A stretch of DNA of 10,473 nucleotides. It comes from Gammaproteobacteria bacterium (lineage in GTDB: Bacteria > Pseudomonadota > Gammaproteobacteria > Pseudomonadales > Azotimanducaceae). A program made the translations under genes and the position numbers. The stretch is from the NCBI GenBank assembly GCA_002719135.1, contig PBGU01000001.1:1-10473 (forward strand), in the 5' to 3' direction. Below, piece after piece: positions 1-6,027 of this stretch (its first letter is position 1; every line of letters begins with the position of its first letter). Below the pieces are notes generated by a model. It was given only the letters and a program-made list of their open reading frames with translations. It was not told the origin of the DNA and did not search any database.

Positions 1-5
1 CGAGA

Positions 6-27
6 CGAGGGACCCAGGTAACCCTCG
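6..27. other. Short inverted repeat upstream of the sigma factor gene
   Basis: CGAGGG (6-11) and CCCTCG (22-27) form a perfect 6-base inverted repeat around a 10-base spacer, ending 24 bases before the GTG start of the sigma factor. It could be an operator or the end of a terminator belonging to a gene left of the window. No T-rich run follows it and I cannot place a convincing ECF promoter, so its role is open. Confidence 0.25.
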
Positions 28-51
28 CTCATAGGTTTCGATGCGTTAACG

Positions 52-600
52 GTGTCCGAGGCGGACTCAGATGAAGCACTTATGGAACTGGTGAAATCGC
101 GTGATCAGGACGCGTACGCGCGTCTTCTGGATCGCCACATGGGCTCTATCCATGCGTACATCTATCGGATGTGTCGACACCACAACGATGCCGACGATTT
201 GACGCAAGAAACTTTTTTGCGACTCTGGTCGCGGGCCGTGACCTGGAAACCGGGACAAGTTCAGCTCACCACTTGGCTCCATCGGATCGCCCATAACGTG
301 TGCATGGACACGTTCCGGCGCCGTCGTCCCGAGGTGTATACGGAAATTGACCCCGATGCCATCGCGGTAACCGACGATGTTCCAGACGACGATCGCCGGC
401 GCGCCGTGCACAACGCAATCGCCAATCTACCCGAAAGACAGCGAACCGCTTTGGTGCTATGCCAGCTGCACGGTTGGTCCAACAAGGACGCTGCCGAAGT
501 TCTTTCGGTGTCGGTCGACGCACTGGAATCTCTTGTGGCGCGAGCCCGTCGCACGTTAAAGCGCCAGCTGGCAACCTATCAAAGGGAGATTTGCGCGTGA
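52..600 (+). CDS. ECF-type RNA polymerase sigma-70 factor
   Basis: A 182-residue sigma factor of the extracytoplasmic-function type, which would direct core RNA polymerase to a small stress regulon. Sigma region 2 spans about residues 20-93 and includes the DADDLTQETFLRLW core-binding helix (47-60) and the TTWLHRIAHNVCMDTFRRRR promoter-melting/-10 segment (73-92). Region 4 spans about 123-172, with NLPERQRTALVL (125-136) and a helix-turn-helix around GWSNKDAAEVLSVSVDALES (141-160). The regions are joined by an acidic linker (about 98-114). Only these two domains are present and the length is normal for the family. The GTG at 52 keeps the usual short acidic N-terminus before region 2; its ribosome binding site is weak. 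The stop overlaps the GTG start of the next gene by four bases (GTGA), which suggests translational coupling to a probable anti-sigma partner. I do not assign an ECF subgroup. Confidence 0.93.
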   Translation: MSEADSDEALMELVKSRDQDAYARLLDRHMGSIHAYIYRMCRHHNDADDLTQETFLRLWSRAVTWKPGQVQLTTWLHRIAHNVCMDTFRRRRPEVYTEIDPDAIAVTDDVPDDDRRRAVHNAIANLPERQRTALVLCQLHGWSNKDAAEVLSVSVDALESLVARARRTLKRQLATYQREICA

Positions 601-1025
601 CCGCAGATGAATTCGCTGACCTGCTGGACCGCTTCGGTACCGACAGTGTTGCGTGGCCAAGTTCATCACGAAACGAAGCTATTCGATATGCGCGGGTATC
701 CGACGAAGGCCGCCGATTGCTAGCCGAATCAATTGCCTTCGACGGGATGCTGGCGGATTCAGCCCATGTCCCCCTCGCGTTCCGATTGCGTGCCCGTATT
801 TTGGAACGTATTGCCACCAACGAATCTCCAGCATGGTGGTCATGGATCACGCATGGTACGTGGCGTCCTGCACTGTTAGCCCTCGTGCCCTTAGCGTTCG
901 GATTCGTCATCGGCAATATGACGTTGGAGGAAGATGGCGGTTCCACCGACGCGTCGATCTTTCTCGCGTTCACGGATCTTGAGAATTTCGTCGAACTGAA
1001 CGAAAGCGTTGCCATCGATGATTGA
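597..1025 (+). CDS. Small single-pass membrane protein, probable anti-sigma factor
   Basis: A 142-residue protein read from the GTG at 597, which overlaps the sigma factor stop. Residues 1-80 are predicted cytoplasmic and helical, beginning TADEFADLLDRFGTDSVAWP. One hydrophobic segment (about 89-108, WRPALLALVPLAFGFVIGNM) should cross the inner membrane, leaving a short acidic C-terminal tail (109-142) outside. I see no zinc-binding HxxxCxxC anti-sigma motif, so this is not a ZAS-domain protein. The anti-sigma call rests on position between an ECF sigma factor and a periplasmic sensor, and on topology (cytoplasmic N-domain plus one helix). From memory, hypothetical proteins with a similar 'D-R-[FY]-G-x-D-x-x-x-W-P' start occur beside heavy-metal-sensor genes. 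The end overlaps the next gene by eight bases. Confidence 0.7.
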   Translation: MTADEFADLLDRFGTDSVAWPSSSRNEAIRYARVSDEGRRLLAESIAFDGMLADSAHVPLAFRLRARILERIATNESPAWWSWITHGTWRPALLALVPLAFGFVIGNMTLEEDGGSTDASIFLAFTDLENFVELNESVAIDD

Positions 1026-1599
1026 TCGAAAGTGGCTAATCGCGGTTCTTGTGACCTCGATCGCTATAAACCTGCTGCTGGTCGGATTTTACGTGGGTCG
1101 CCAACCGCTCTCGGAAAGAACCAATATGGGGTTTGATGGCTCCTTGGGTTTGCAACGCATGCTGCGGGGCTTACCTGACGATCGTCGCCGTGCATTGCTG
1201 CAGGATGTCGATGTGAGCCGCCGTGAAATAGCTTCGCGCTATCGAGCTCTCCAAAAGGTGCAAATCGACATTGAGCGTATTATGGAGACGGAGCCTTTCG
1301 ACGCCGAGAGACTCGCCCAAGCGCTAGAGAACTTTCGTCGCCGTTTCGATGAGAATCAGGAAGACGGTCATCGCATACTCGTTCAACTATTAGAGAAAAT
1401 GAACCCTGATGAGCGGTCTGCGGTCCGGAATGCCCTCCGACAACCTCGCGCACGTCCAGATCAAGGACGGCCTCGCGAACTAGGTCCGGAGCGCCTGGGC
1501 CCCCGATTTGACCGTGATCGACGACGCCCACAACGCCCTCGCGAAGGCCGTCCCGAGCGACGTCCCGGCGTATGGAACCCGCCTCTTGGCGGCGGCTAA
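1018..1599 (+). CDS. Periplasmic heavy-metal-sensor/Spy-like protein with Arg/Pro-rich tail
   Basis: A 193-residue protein with an N-terminal signal anchor (about 7-26, LIAVLVTSIAINLLLVGFYV) followed by a charged helical domain (about 45-140). The pattern LPDDRRRALLQD (52-63), RREIASRYRALQKVQIDIERIM (within 68-89) and MNPDERSAVRNAL (128-140) resembles the helical hairpin of the CnrX/ZraP/Spy-related Metal_resist family. Such proteins sense metal or envelope stress and pass the signal to an anti-sigma factor. Here the domain has a single histidine (H118) and no cysteine, so a CnrX-like His/Met metal site is not evident. The last ~50 residues are very rich in Arg and Pro and probably disordered. 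I chose ATG 1018 over the in-frame TTG at 1009; it overlaps the preceding gene by eight bases. Regulation is probably by the upstream sigma factor. Confidence 0.75.
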   Translation: MIDRKWLIAVLVTSIAINLLLVGFYVGRQPLSERTNMGFDGSLGLQRMLRGLPDDRRRALLQDVDVSRREIASRYRALQKVQIDIERIMETEPFDAERLAQALENFRRRFDENQEDGHRILVQLLEKMNPDERSAVRNALRQPRARPDQGRPRELGPERLGPRFDRDRRRPQRPREGRPERRPGVWNPPLGGG

Positions 1600-1646
1600 T
1601 TTGCCTCTTTCACCATCCCTTGTGCGCAACTAAGCAACGCCTTCAA

Positions 1647-2798
1647 TTAAATACGATCCGATCTCTTCAAGACGCTAATCGCGTTCTTATAGTGCAGCGC
1701 AAGTTCAAGATCGTCTGATTCGATGGCTTTCATTTTTTTTTCGGCCAGTTCCACCAATTTTGCATCGAATTCGTCCTTAGAAACGGGCGCGAAAGTCGGC
1801 CCGTCCATTGCCGGATTCATCTGGTGCCCATGGGCGCCAGGCACGAGGACGTCAAAATCCTCCCGCAGAACGGAATCGCCCGGTGATTGGCATTCGGCAA
1901 CATAGTTCAGAGCGCCGGCGGGTTGGCGATAGCCAATAAGGCGTTGCATTTCTTCTGGCAATTTCCTCGCGAGATGAGGTGGACAAGCAAGCAGCTGATT
2001 TTCTTCTTGGGCCAAAAATCCGAGCGCATAGTTAATGTTCATCCCTAGCCGTCGATCGGTCGTGGTATTGACCCCAGCACCGTGGATTGACCAACCCGTC
2101 CAAACCAAGGCACTGCCCCGGGGCATAATCGCCTGGATCGTCGGTTGCCTATACCCCCGATCCCCACCGCGAGGCTCATCTCGATGGCTACCCAAAACTA
2201 CATGAGTTGCTCCATTGGCTTCCGTGAAATCCGACAGCGCCCACATAACCTCGACCTGTAAATCGAGACCGGCTGCTTGAAAGTCATGCAACCACATGCC
2301 GTTCGCGCGGTGAAGACGAAGACCATGAGGCATTTCTTCTGTTCCTCCACCCGGACCTACGTCAATGATTTGTGTCAAATGTAGTTGCCACGGGTAACGA
2401 AAATCTTTTCGACCCTTTCCCTCCTTCCCACCAATCTTGACTGCGTCACCGTTTAGCTGCTGCTCCGCGAGAATCGAATCGACGAGACGCAATATCCCCG
2501 GATGCGAAATCATTTGATGGCTTGCTGAAGAACGAGCAACCAACGCGCCCACGCGGCGCGTTCCACCTAACCCATGGAGACCGTGTGGAGTCGCATCGAT
2601 GTATGGCCGCATTTCCTGAAGAAGCCGTTCGCACGTCGATACCGGTAGGGCATCCTCGATGACCACAAAGCCATGGCGATCGATCGCTCCGAGCACATCC
2701 GCGTCGAATTCGGCTTCCTGTGTCGGTCCTTTCGCTAACGCCTCCGCGTAATTGAAGCGCATAAGTTCGTGACTGCCGAACACGTTCGAAACGTCCAT
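1647..2798 (-). CDS. Phytanoyl-CoA dioxygenase (PhyH) family protein with HxA metal motif
   Basis: A 383-residue protein of the PhyH branch of Fe(II)/2-oxoglutarate oxygenases. Family landmarks: DRHGFVVIEDAL-type start (about 40-51), QLHLTQIIDVGPG (138-150), VMWALSDFTEANGATHVVLG (184-203), the distal iron-ligand histidine in GWSIHGAG (H239), the likely 2-oxoglutarate Arg at 249 or 250, and GMNINYALGFLAQEENQ (252-268). Relatives carry His-x-Asp in a 'LHRDQxAW'-like segment. Here it reads LHRANGMW (162-169), so H163 is kept but the Asp is Ala165. The same change defines the chloride site of SyrB2-type halogenases. The protein may therefore be a halogenase, or inactive as an oxygenase. Substrate is unknown. 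The C-terminus (about 348-379) forms a charged helical region resembling a UVR motif. ATG 2798 has a good ribosome binding site (AAGGGAGA, 2804-2811). The gene is convergent with the sigma operon and probably monocistronic. Confidence 0.85.
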   Translation of the reverse strand: MDVSNVFGSHELMRFNYAEALAKGPTQEAEFDADVLGAIDRHGFVVIEDALPVSTCERLLQEMRPYIDATPHGLHGLGGTRRVGALVARSSASHQMISHPGILRLVDSILAEQQLNGDAVKIGGKEGKGRKDFRYPWQLHLTQIIDVGPGGGTEEMPHGLRLHRANGMWLHDFQAAGLDLQVEVMWALSDFTEANGATHVVLGSHRDEPRGGDRGYRQPTIQAIMPRGSALVWTGWSIHGAGVNTTTDRRLGMNINYALGFLAQEENQLLACPPHLARKLPEEMQRLIGYRQPAGALNYVAECQSPGDSVLREDFDVLVPGAHGHQMNPAMDGPTFAPVSKDEFDAKLVELAEKKMKAIESDDLELALHYKNAISVLKRSDRI

Positions 2799-2803
2799 TA
2801 GAT

Positions 2804-2811
2804 TCTCCCTT
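2804..2811 (-). promoter_or_regulatory. Ribosome binding site of the PhyH-family gene
   Basis: The reverse strand reads AAGGGAGA five bases before the ATG at 2798, one of the stronger Shine-Dalgarno matches in the window. It supports the chosen start. Confidence 0.7.
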
Positions 2812-2913
2812 CAAAACGACAAGGCTCTGTGGAGACATCGCCCCTGGAAATCGACGTTCCAAACGCGATTTCGTTGACCACACCATAGTACTTTGTGCAG
2901 CAGAAAATTCGCA

Positions 2914-3399
2914 TCAAGCGAAGGGCACACAATGCTGCTGCTCGAGCTCTAACAGATAGCGTTTGGCCTCTATACCGCCTCCAAACCCCGTCAAGCTACC
3001 GTCACTGCCAATGACTCGATGACAAGGAATGACTATAGGTAACGGATTGCGCCCGTTGGCATTACCCACGGCCCTAACGGCTTTGGGTCGACCGACGGCC
3101 ACCGCGATATCGCGATATGTGCGAGTTTCGCCGTACGGAATGCCACGCAGTGCTTCCAGCACCTCAACTTGGAACTTCGTCCCCTCTGGCGCGAGCTCAA
3201 GTTCAAACTCCCGTCGCTCGCCGGCAAAATACTCATTCAATTGCCGCGCCGTTTTCTTAAACGGTTCGTCGTATCGTTCCCAACCGATATCTGCACGTCG
3301 TGCTTTATCCCCGTGCGGAAACCCAATTACTTGGAGTGCGTCTGCCGAGCCGGCCAACAACAATTGTCCGATCGGGCTAGCGGCATAGGTGTAGTACAT
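2914..3399 (-). CDS. ogt: Methylated-DNA--protein-cysteine S-methyltransferase (Ogt type)
   Basis: A 161-residue suicide DNA-repair protein that moves the methyl group from O6-methylguanine (or O4-methylthymine) onto its own cysteine. The acceptor is C126 in IPCHRVIG (124-131), and the following SLTGFGGG loop (135-142) is also characteristic. The DNA-binding helix-turn-helix lies around RTYRDIAVAVGRPKAVRAVGN (within 93-113), with R109 as the expected arginine finger and N115 in the hinge. FQVEVLEALRGIPYGET (76-92) is a standard family segment. The N-terminal ~70 residues are the ribonuclease-like domain. There is no Ada AraC-type or N-terminal zinc domain, so this is stand-alone Ogt rather than Ada. 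I chose ATG 3399; a TTG directly before it would add one residue. It lies 115 bases from the PhyH gene start and is divergent from the hydrolase at 3544. Confidence 0.95.
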   Translation of the reverse strand: MYYTYAASPIGQLLLAGSADALQVIGFPHGDKARRADIGWERYDEPFKKTARQLNEYFAGERREFELELAPEGTKFQVEVLEALRGIPYGETRTYRDIAVAVGRPKAVRAVGNANGRNPLPIVIPCHRVIGSDGSLTGFGGGIEAKRYLLELEQQHCVPFA

Positions 3400-3492
3400 C
3401 AAATCAATGCTCGTTCGATTCAGCGTTTTGTTGAATGACCCTCTTCACCGATCTTCCTATGACACCTCGACTCTTATATTTCAGCGAGACAC

Positions 3493-3498
3493 TATAAT
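3493..3498 (+). promoter_or_regulatory. Possible -10 element for the MBL-fold hydrolase gene
   Basis: The divergent gap between the methyltransferase and hydrolase genes contains a perfect TATAAT 45 bases before the hydrolase ATG. At 16-18 base spacing the -35 region (about 3469-3476) is a poor match to TTGACA, so this is a -10 box with weak support elsewhere. It is the only strong promoter-like element in this 144-base gap. Confidence 0.4.
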
Positions 3499-3543
3499 GG
3501 AACGATTACTTGGGGATTAAACCCATGAACTGGCAGAGGAATC

Positions 3544-4236
3544 ATGACGGAAGCCAATAACGAAGAAAGCGAGCTCATCATCGAGCAAATCGAGATCGGA
3601 TCGATGGCCAACTTCACCTACATCGTTGGTTCACGATCAACCCGCGAAGTTGCCATCGTCGATCCGGCTTGGGATATCGAAGGCTTGATCAAACACCTGG
3701 AAGAACGGGACTACACGCTCACCGCTGCGCTTGCCACTCACTACCACCCCGACCACGTGGGCGGAGGGATGGGCGGACATAGCATCGTCGGTGTAGCCGA
3801 GTTGATGGAACACAAACCCGTCAAAGTCTACGTGCACAAACACGAAGCCGACGGCATGAAAAAAGTCACCGCATTATCCGATTCCGATCTCGTCAAGGTG
3901 GACTCGGGCGATACCCTCGACGTCGGCAATGTTCAGATTGAATTCTTACACACACCAGGCCACACGCCTGGCTCCCAGTGTTTTCGAGTTCGTAACACAC
4001 TTGTCTCCGGCGATACGTTATTTATCGATGGATGTGGTCGCGTTGATCTACCTGGGTCTAATTCTGAGGACATGTATCACAGCCTGCAGAAACTCAAATC
4101 GCTGCCTGACGATACCCTGTTGCTACCGGGACACAACTACGGCCAAATACCTAATGCCACCATGGCTGAAACCAAAGCCCGAAACAGCTACCTCAGTGTG
4201 CAAAACCTCGAGACCTGGACCCAGGTCATGGGTTAA
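3544..4236 (+). CDS. MBL-fold metallo-hydrolase (glyoxalase II / persulfide dioxygenase type)
   Basis: A 230-residue soluble metallo-beta-lactamase-fold enzyme. The HxHxDH metal motif is THYHPDHVGG (65-74: H66, H68, D70, H71). Further ligands are H140 in HTPGHTPGS (136-144), D157 in LVSGDTLF (153-160), and H197 in LLPGHNYG (193-200). The segment GCGRVDLPGS (163-172) is shared with glyoxalase II-like and ETHE1-like persulfide dioxygenases. Likely activities are hydrolysis of a glutathione or CoA thioester, or oxidation of glutathione persulfide; the sequence alone does not decide. The length is somewhat short for glyoxalase II, which has a C-terminal helical substrate domain lacking here. A GAGGA-like site (about 3536-3540) precedes the ATG at 3544. 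It lies 83 bases upstream of the acyl-CoA cassette in the same direction, so a thioesterase role in that pathway is possible but unproven. Confidence 0.9.
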   Translation: MTEANNEESELIIEQIEIGSMANFTYIVGSRSTREVAIVDPAWDIEGLIKHLEERDYTLTAALATHYHPDHVGGGMGGHSIVGVAELMEHKPVKVYVHKHEADGMKKVTALSDSDLVKVDSGDTLDVGNVQIEFLHTPGHTPGSQCFRVRNTLVSGDTLFIDGCGRVDLPGSNSEDMYHSLQKLKSLPDDTLLLPGHNYGQIPNATMAETKARNSYLSVQNLETWTQVMG

Positions 4237-4319
4237 GTCACGACCCGACGCTACGGTCACACGTCCCTACAGGCTCCGACTGGTTTACGATAACCAAAAC
4301 ACGATCATAGGAAGGACAG

Positions 4320-5174
4320 ATGGATACTGGAGATTTTCAGGGCTTCGGAGTGTCTCTTAAGGAACCGGGGATCGCCTGGATTCAATTCAATACACCGGAA
4401 AGACTCAACGGCATGACGGCTTCCATCAAGCGAGATTTGGTGGAGGTGATTACCCAGGCCCAAATGGACAACGCCGTTCGGGTCGTCGTGTTCACCGGCA
4501 GCGGACGAGCTTTTTGCGCAGGGGACGATCTCAAGGGATATCAAAATGCCAAAGTCGCTGGCGAGCCTCTCACTCGGCCCATTGGCCACGGGCACGACAA
4601 TCATCTCGGGACATACAACGGTCTTCGTACCATTTCGCAGCGCGTGAATACCGCCATTCGCGAGCTCGATAAATTGACCATCGCGTCCATCAACGGTGTC
4701 GCCATTCAAACCGGGTTCTCGCTGGCGCTGGCGTGCGATTTTCGTATCGCGACGCGGGGTGTGCGGATGGGCAGCGCAACGCTTCGTTTCGGACTGCTGC
4801 CGGACGAGGGCGGTCAGTATTTGCTCGTCCAACACATGGGTGTCGCCCGGACGATGGATTTCATCATGCGGAAAAAGATCGTCGAGGCCGATGAAGCCCT
4901 CGAGCTCGGACTCGTGCACGAAGTCGTTGACGCAAGCGAACTCGAACAGAGGACTATCGAATTGGCAACTGAACTCGCTAATGGGCCCCAGGTAGCGATG
5001 CGGCTGATGAAGCGATCGATATACAACGCCGCCGAAATATCCTGGGAACAGTCCCTCGACGAAATTGCGGCAAAGACCGCGATCTCGGATCATCATCCGG
5101 ACTCTCGGGAAGGAGTCACCGCCTTCCACGAGAAACGACCTGCAACTTTCAATGCTTGGTTGGACGAATCGTGA
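4320..5174 (+). CDS. Enoyl-CoA hydratase/isomerase (crotonase) family protein, isomerase-like active site
   Basis: A 284-residue crotonase-fold protein. The CoA and oxyanion-hole segments are GRAFCAGDDLKGY (62-74) and INGVAIQTGFSLALACDFRIA (within 124-144). Aligned from memory with rat mitochondrial enoyl-CoA hydratase, the two catalytic glutamates (E144, E164) fall on S134 and T154, so simple hydratase chemistry is unlikely. The protein instead has D162 and E163 in GLLPDEGG (158-165). D162 aligns with the catalytic Asp of dienoyl-CoA isomerase and related isomerases, so a double-bond isomerase or other crotonase reaction is a better guess. GLVHEVVDASEL (197-208) and the C-terminal REGVTAFHEKRPATF (263-277) are standard family features. 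GAAGGA (4311-4316) precedes the ATG. The end overlaps the next crotonase by four bases (GTGA), suggesting joint expression. Confidence 0.9.
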   Translation: MDTGDFQGFGVSLKEPGIAWIQFNTPERLNGMTASIKRDLVEVITQAQMDNAVRVVVFTGSGRAFCAGDDLKGYQNAKVAGEPLTRPIGHGHDNHLGTYNGLRTISQRVNTAIRELDKLTIASINGVAIQTGFSLALACDFRIATRGVRMGSATLRFGLLPDEGGQYLLVQHMGVARTMDFIMRKKIVEADEALELGLVHEVVDASELEQRTIELATELANGPQVAMRLMKRSIYNAAEISWEQSLDEIAAKTAISDHHPDSREGVTAFHEKRPATFNAWLDES

Positions 5175-5905
5175 GCGTCAATTACGAGTCCGCTAACGGC
5201 ATTGCAACCGTTACGATCGATCGGGCCGATCGTATGAACGCGTTGGATTCTGCGGTCGTCGACGGATTGGAAGCCTCTTGGAAACGGTTCGCCGATTCGG
5301 ACGACCGCGTCGCCATTCTGCATGCGGCCGGTGATCGCGCCTTTTCCGTCGGCGCGGATATCAAAGATCCACCTGGCGAACTGTGGCGTGGCGTCCCGAG
5401 CATTGGCGTCGCCTTGGATAAACCTGTGATCGCTGCTGTGCACGGGTGGTGCATCGGTGGCGCATACGTCATCGTCCAGATGTGCGATCTGGTTGTCGCG
5501 TCAGAAACGACCGTATTTAAGTACCCCGAAGCGCAAGTTGGTTTTACTGGCGGATTAATCGCAAGCGCCGTCGCCCGTATACCGCATAAATTCGCAATGG
5601 AATTCATGTTACTCGGGCAAGATGTATCGGCAGAGCGCGCCAGAGAAATGGGCATGGTCAACCGAGTCGTCCCGCCGGGAAGCGAACTTGACGTAGCCAA
5701 CGAGCTCGCCGCCATTCTGGTCGATTCGGCGCCACTGGTCGTCGAAACGCTTAAAGGCTTTTCGCAGGAAACCCTTAACAAGAGTCCGGCAGAAGCAGGA
5801 GCTCTGGCACGTAAGTTGTTGCTGTCCGTCCGCGACTCCGAGGACGGAGCGGAGGGACGGGTCGCCTTTCGAGAAAAAAGACGCCCAATCTTCAAGGGTC
5901 AATAA
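5171..5905 (+). CDS. Enoyl-CoA hydratase/isomerase (crotonase) family protein
   Basis: A 244-residue crotonase-fold protein starting at the GTG that overlaps the previous stop. NALDSAVVDGLE (23-34), RAFSVGADIKD (56-66, oxyanion hole) and HGWCIGGAYVIVQMCDLVVA (91-110) are family hallmarks. E120 in KYPEAQVG (117-124) matches the E164 catalytic glutamate of enoyl-CoA hydratase, while the E144 position is V100, so only one of the two glutamates is kept. One-glutamate crotonases include isomerases, hydratase variants and decarboxylases, so the reaction is not fixed. EGRVAFREKRRPIF (228-241) is the usual C-terminal end. It differs clearly from its neighbour and is not a recent duplicate. An upstream in-frame TTG (5156) is possible, but the GTG fits the translational overlap better. 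Confidence 0.9.
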   Translation: MSVNYESANGIATVTIDRADRMNALDSAVVDGLEASWKRFADSDDRVAILHAAGDRAFSVGADIKDPPGELWRGVPSIGVALDKPVIAAVHGWCIGGAYVIVQMCDLVVASETTVFKYPEAQVGFTGGLIASAVARIPHKFAMEFMLLGQDVSAERAREMGMVNRVVPPGSELDVANELAAILVDSAPLVVETLKGFSQETLNKSPAEAGALARKLLLSVRDSEDGAEGRVAFREKRRPIFKGQ

Positions 5906-6027
5906 CGGCATCGCCGAAACGAACCCGAATTCGTCTTCTGTAGGACTTCACGCCGCTACAGTCGTTGATCACGGAACCGTCTGGGTGTTCACTAAGGCGT
6001 CTTTCTGGGAAAACTCGAGGGAATTGG
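5906..6027 (+). promoter_or_regulatory. 122-base gap with two inverted repeats before the CoA-transferase genes
   Basis: This is the longest gap inside the acyl-CoA cassette. It holds ACGAA/TTCGT (5919-5923 and 5930-5934, six-base loop) and a perfect CTGTAG/CTACAG pair (5938-5943 and 5956-5961, twelve-base spacer). The second could be an operator or a weak RNA hairpin. No T-run follows either one, so a strong terminator is not supported. GAGGGA (6017-6022) is the ribosome binding site of the next gene. No good -35/-10 pair is visible. Confidence 0.3.

Noticed and set aside
266..1015. Long reverse-strand open frame opposite the sigma and anti-sigma genes.
   Set aside because: It has no recognisable domain and lies fully antisense to two well-supported genes, so it is a frame shadow. 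The same applies to reverse frames at 4305-5129 and 5182-5895.
1600..1646. Convergent gap between the sensor-like gene and the PhyH gene searched for a terminator.
   Set aside because: No hairpin with a T-run is visible in these 47 bases.
2283..2288. His171-Asp172 in the PhyH-family protein as an alternative HxD motif.
   Set aside because: It is His-Asp without a residue between and lies outside the aligned motif; the flanking LH and W residues fix the motif at H163-A165.
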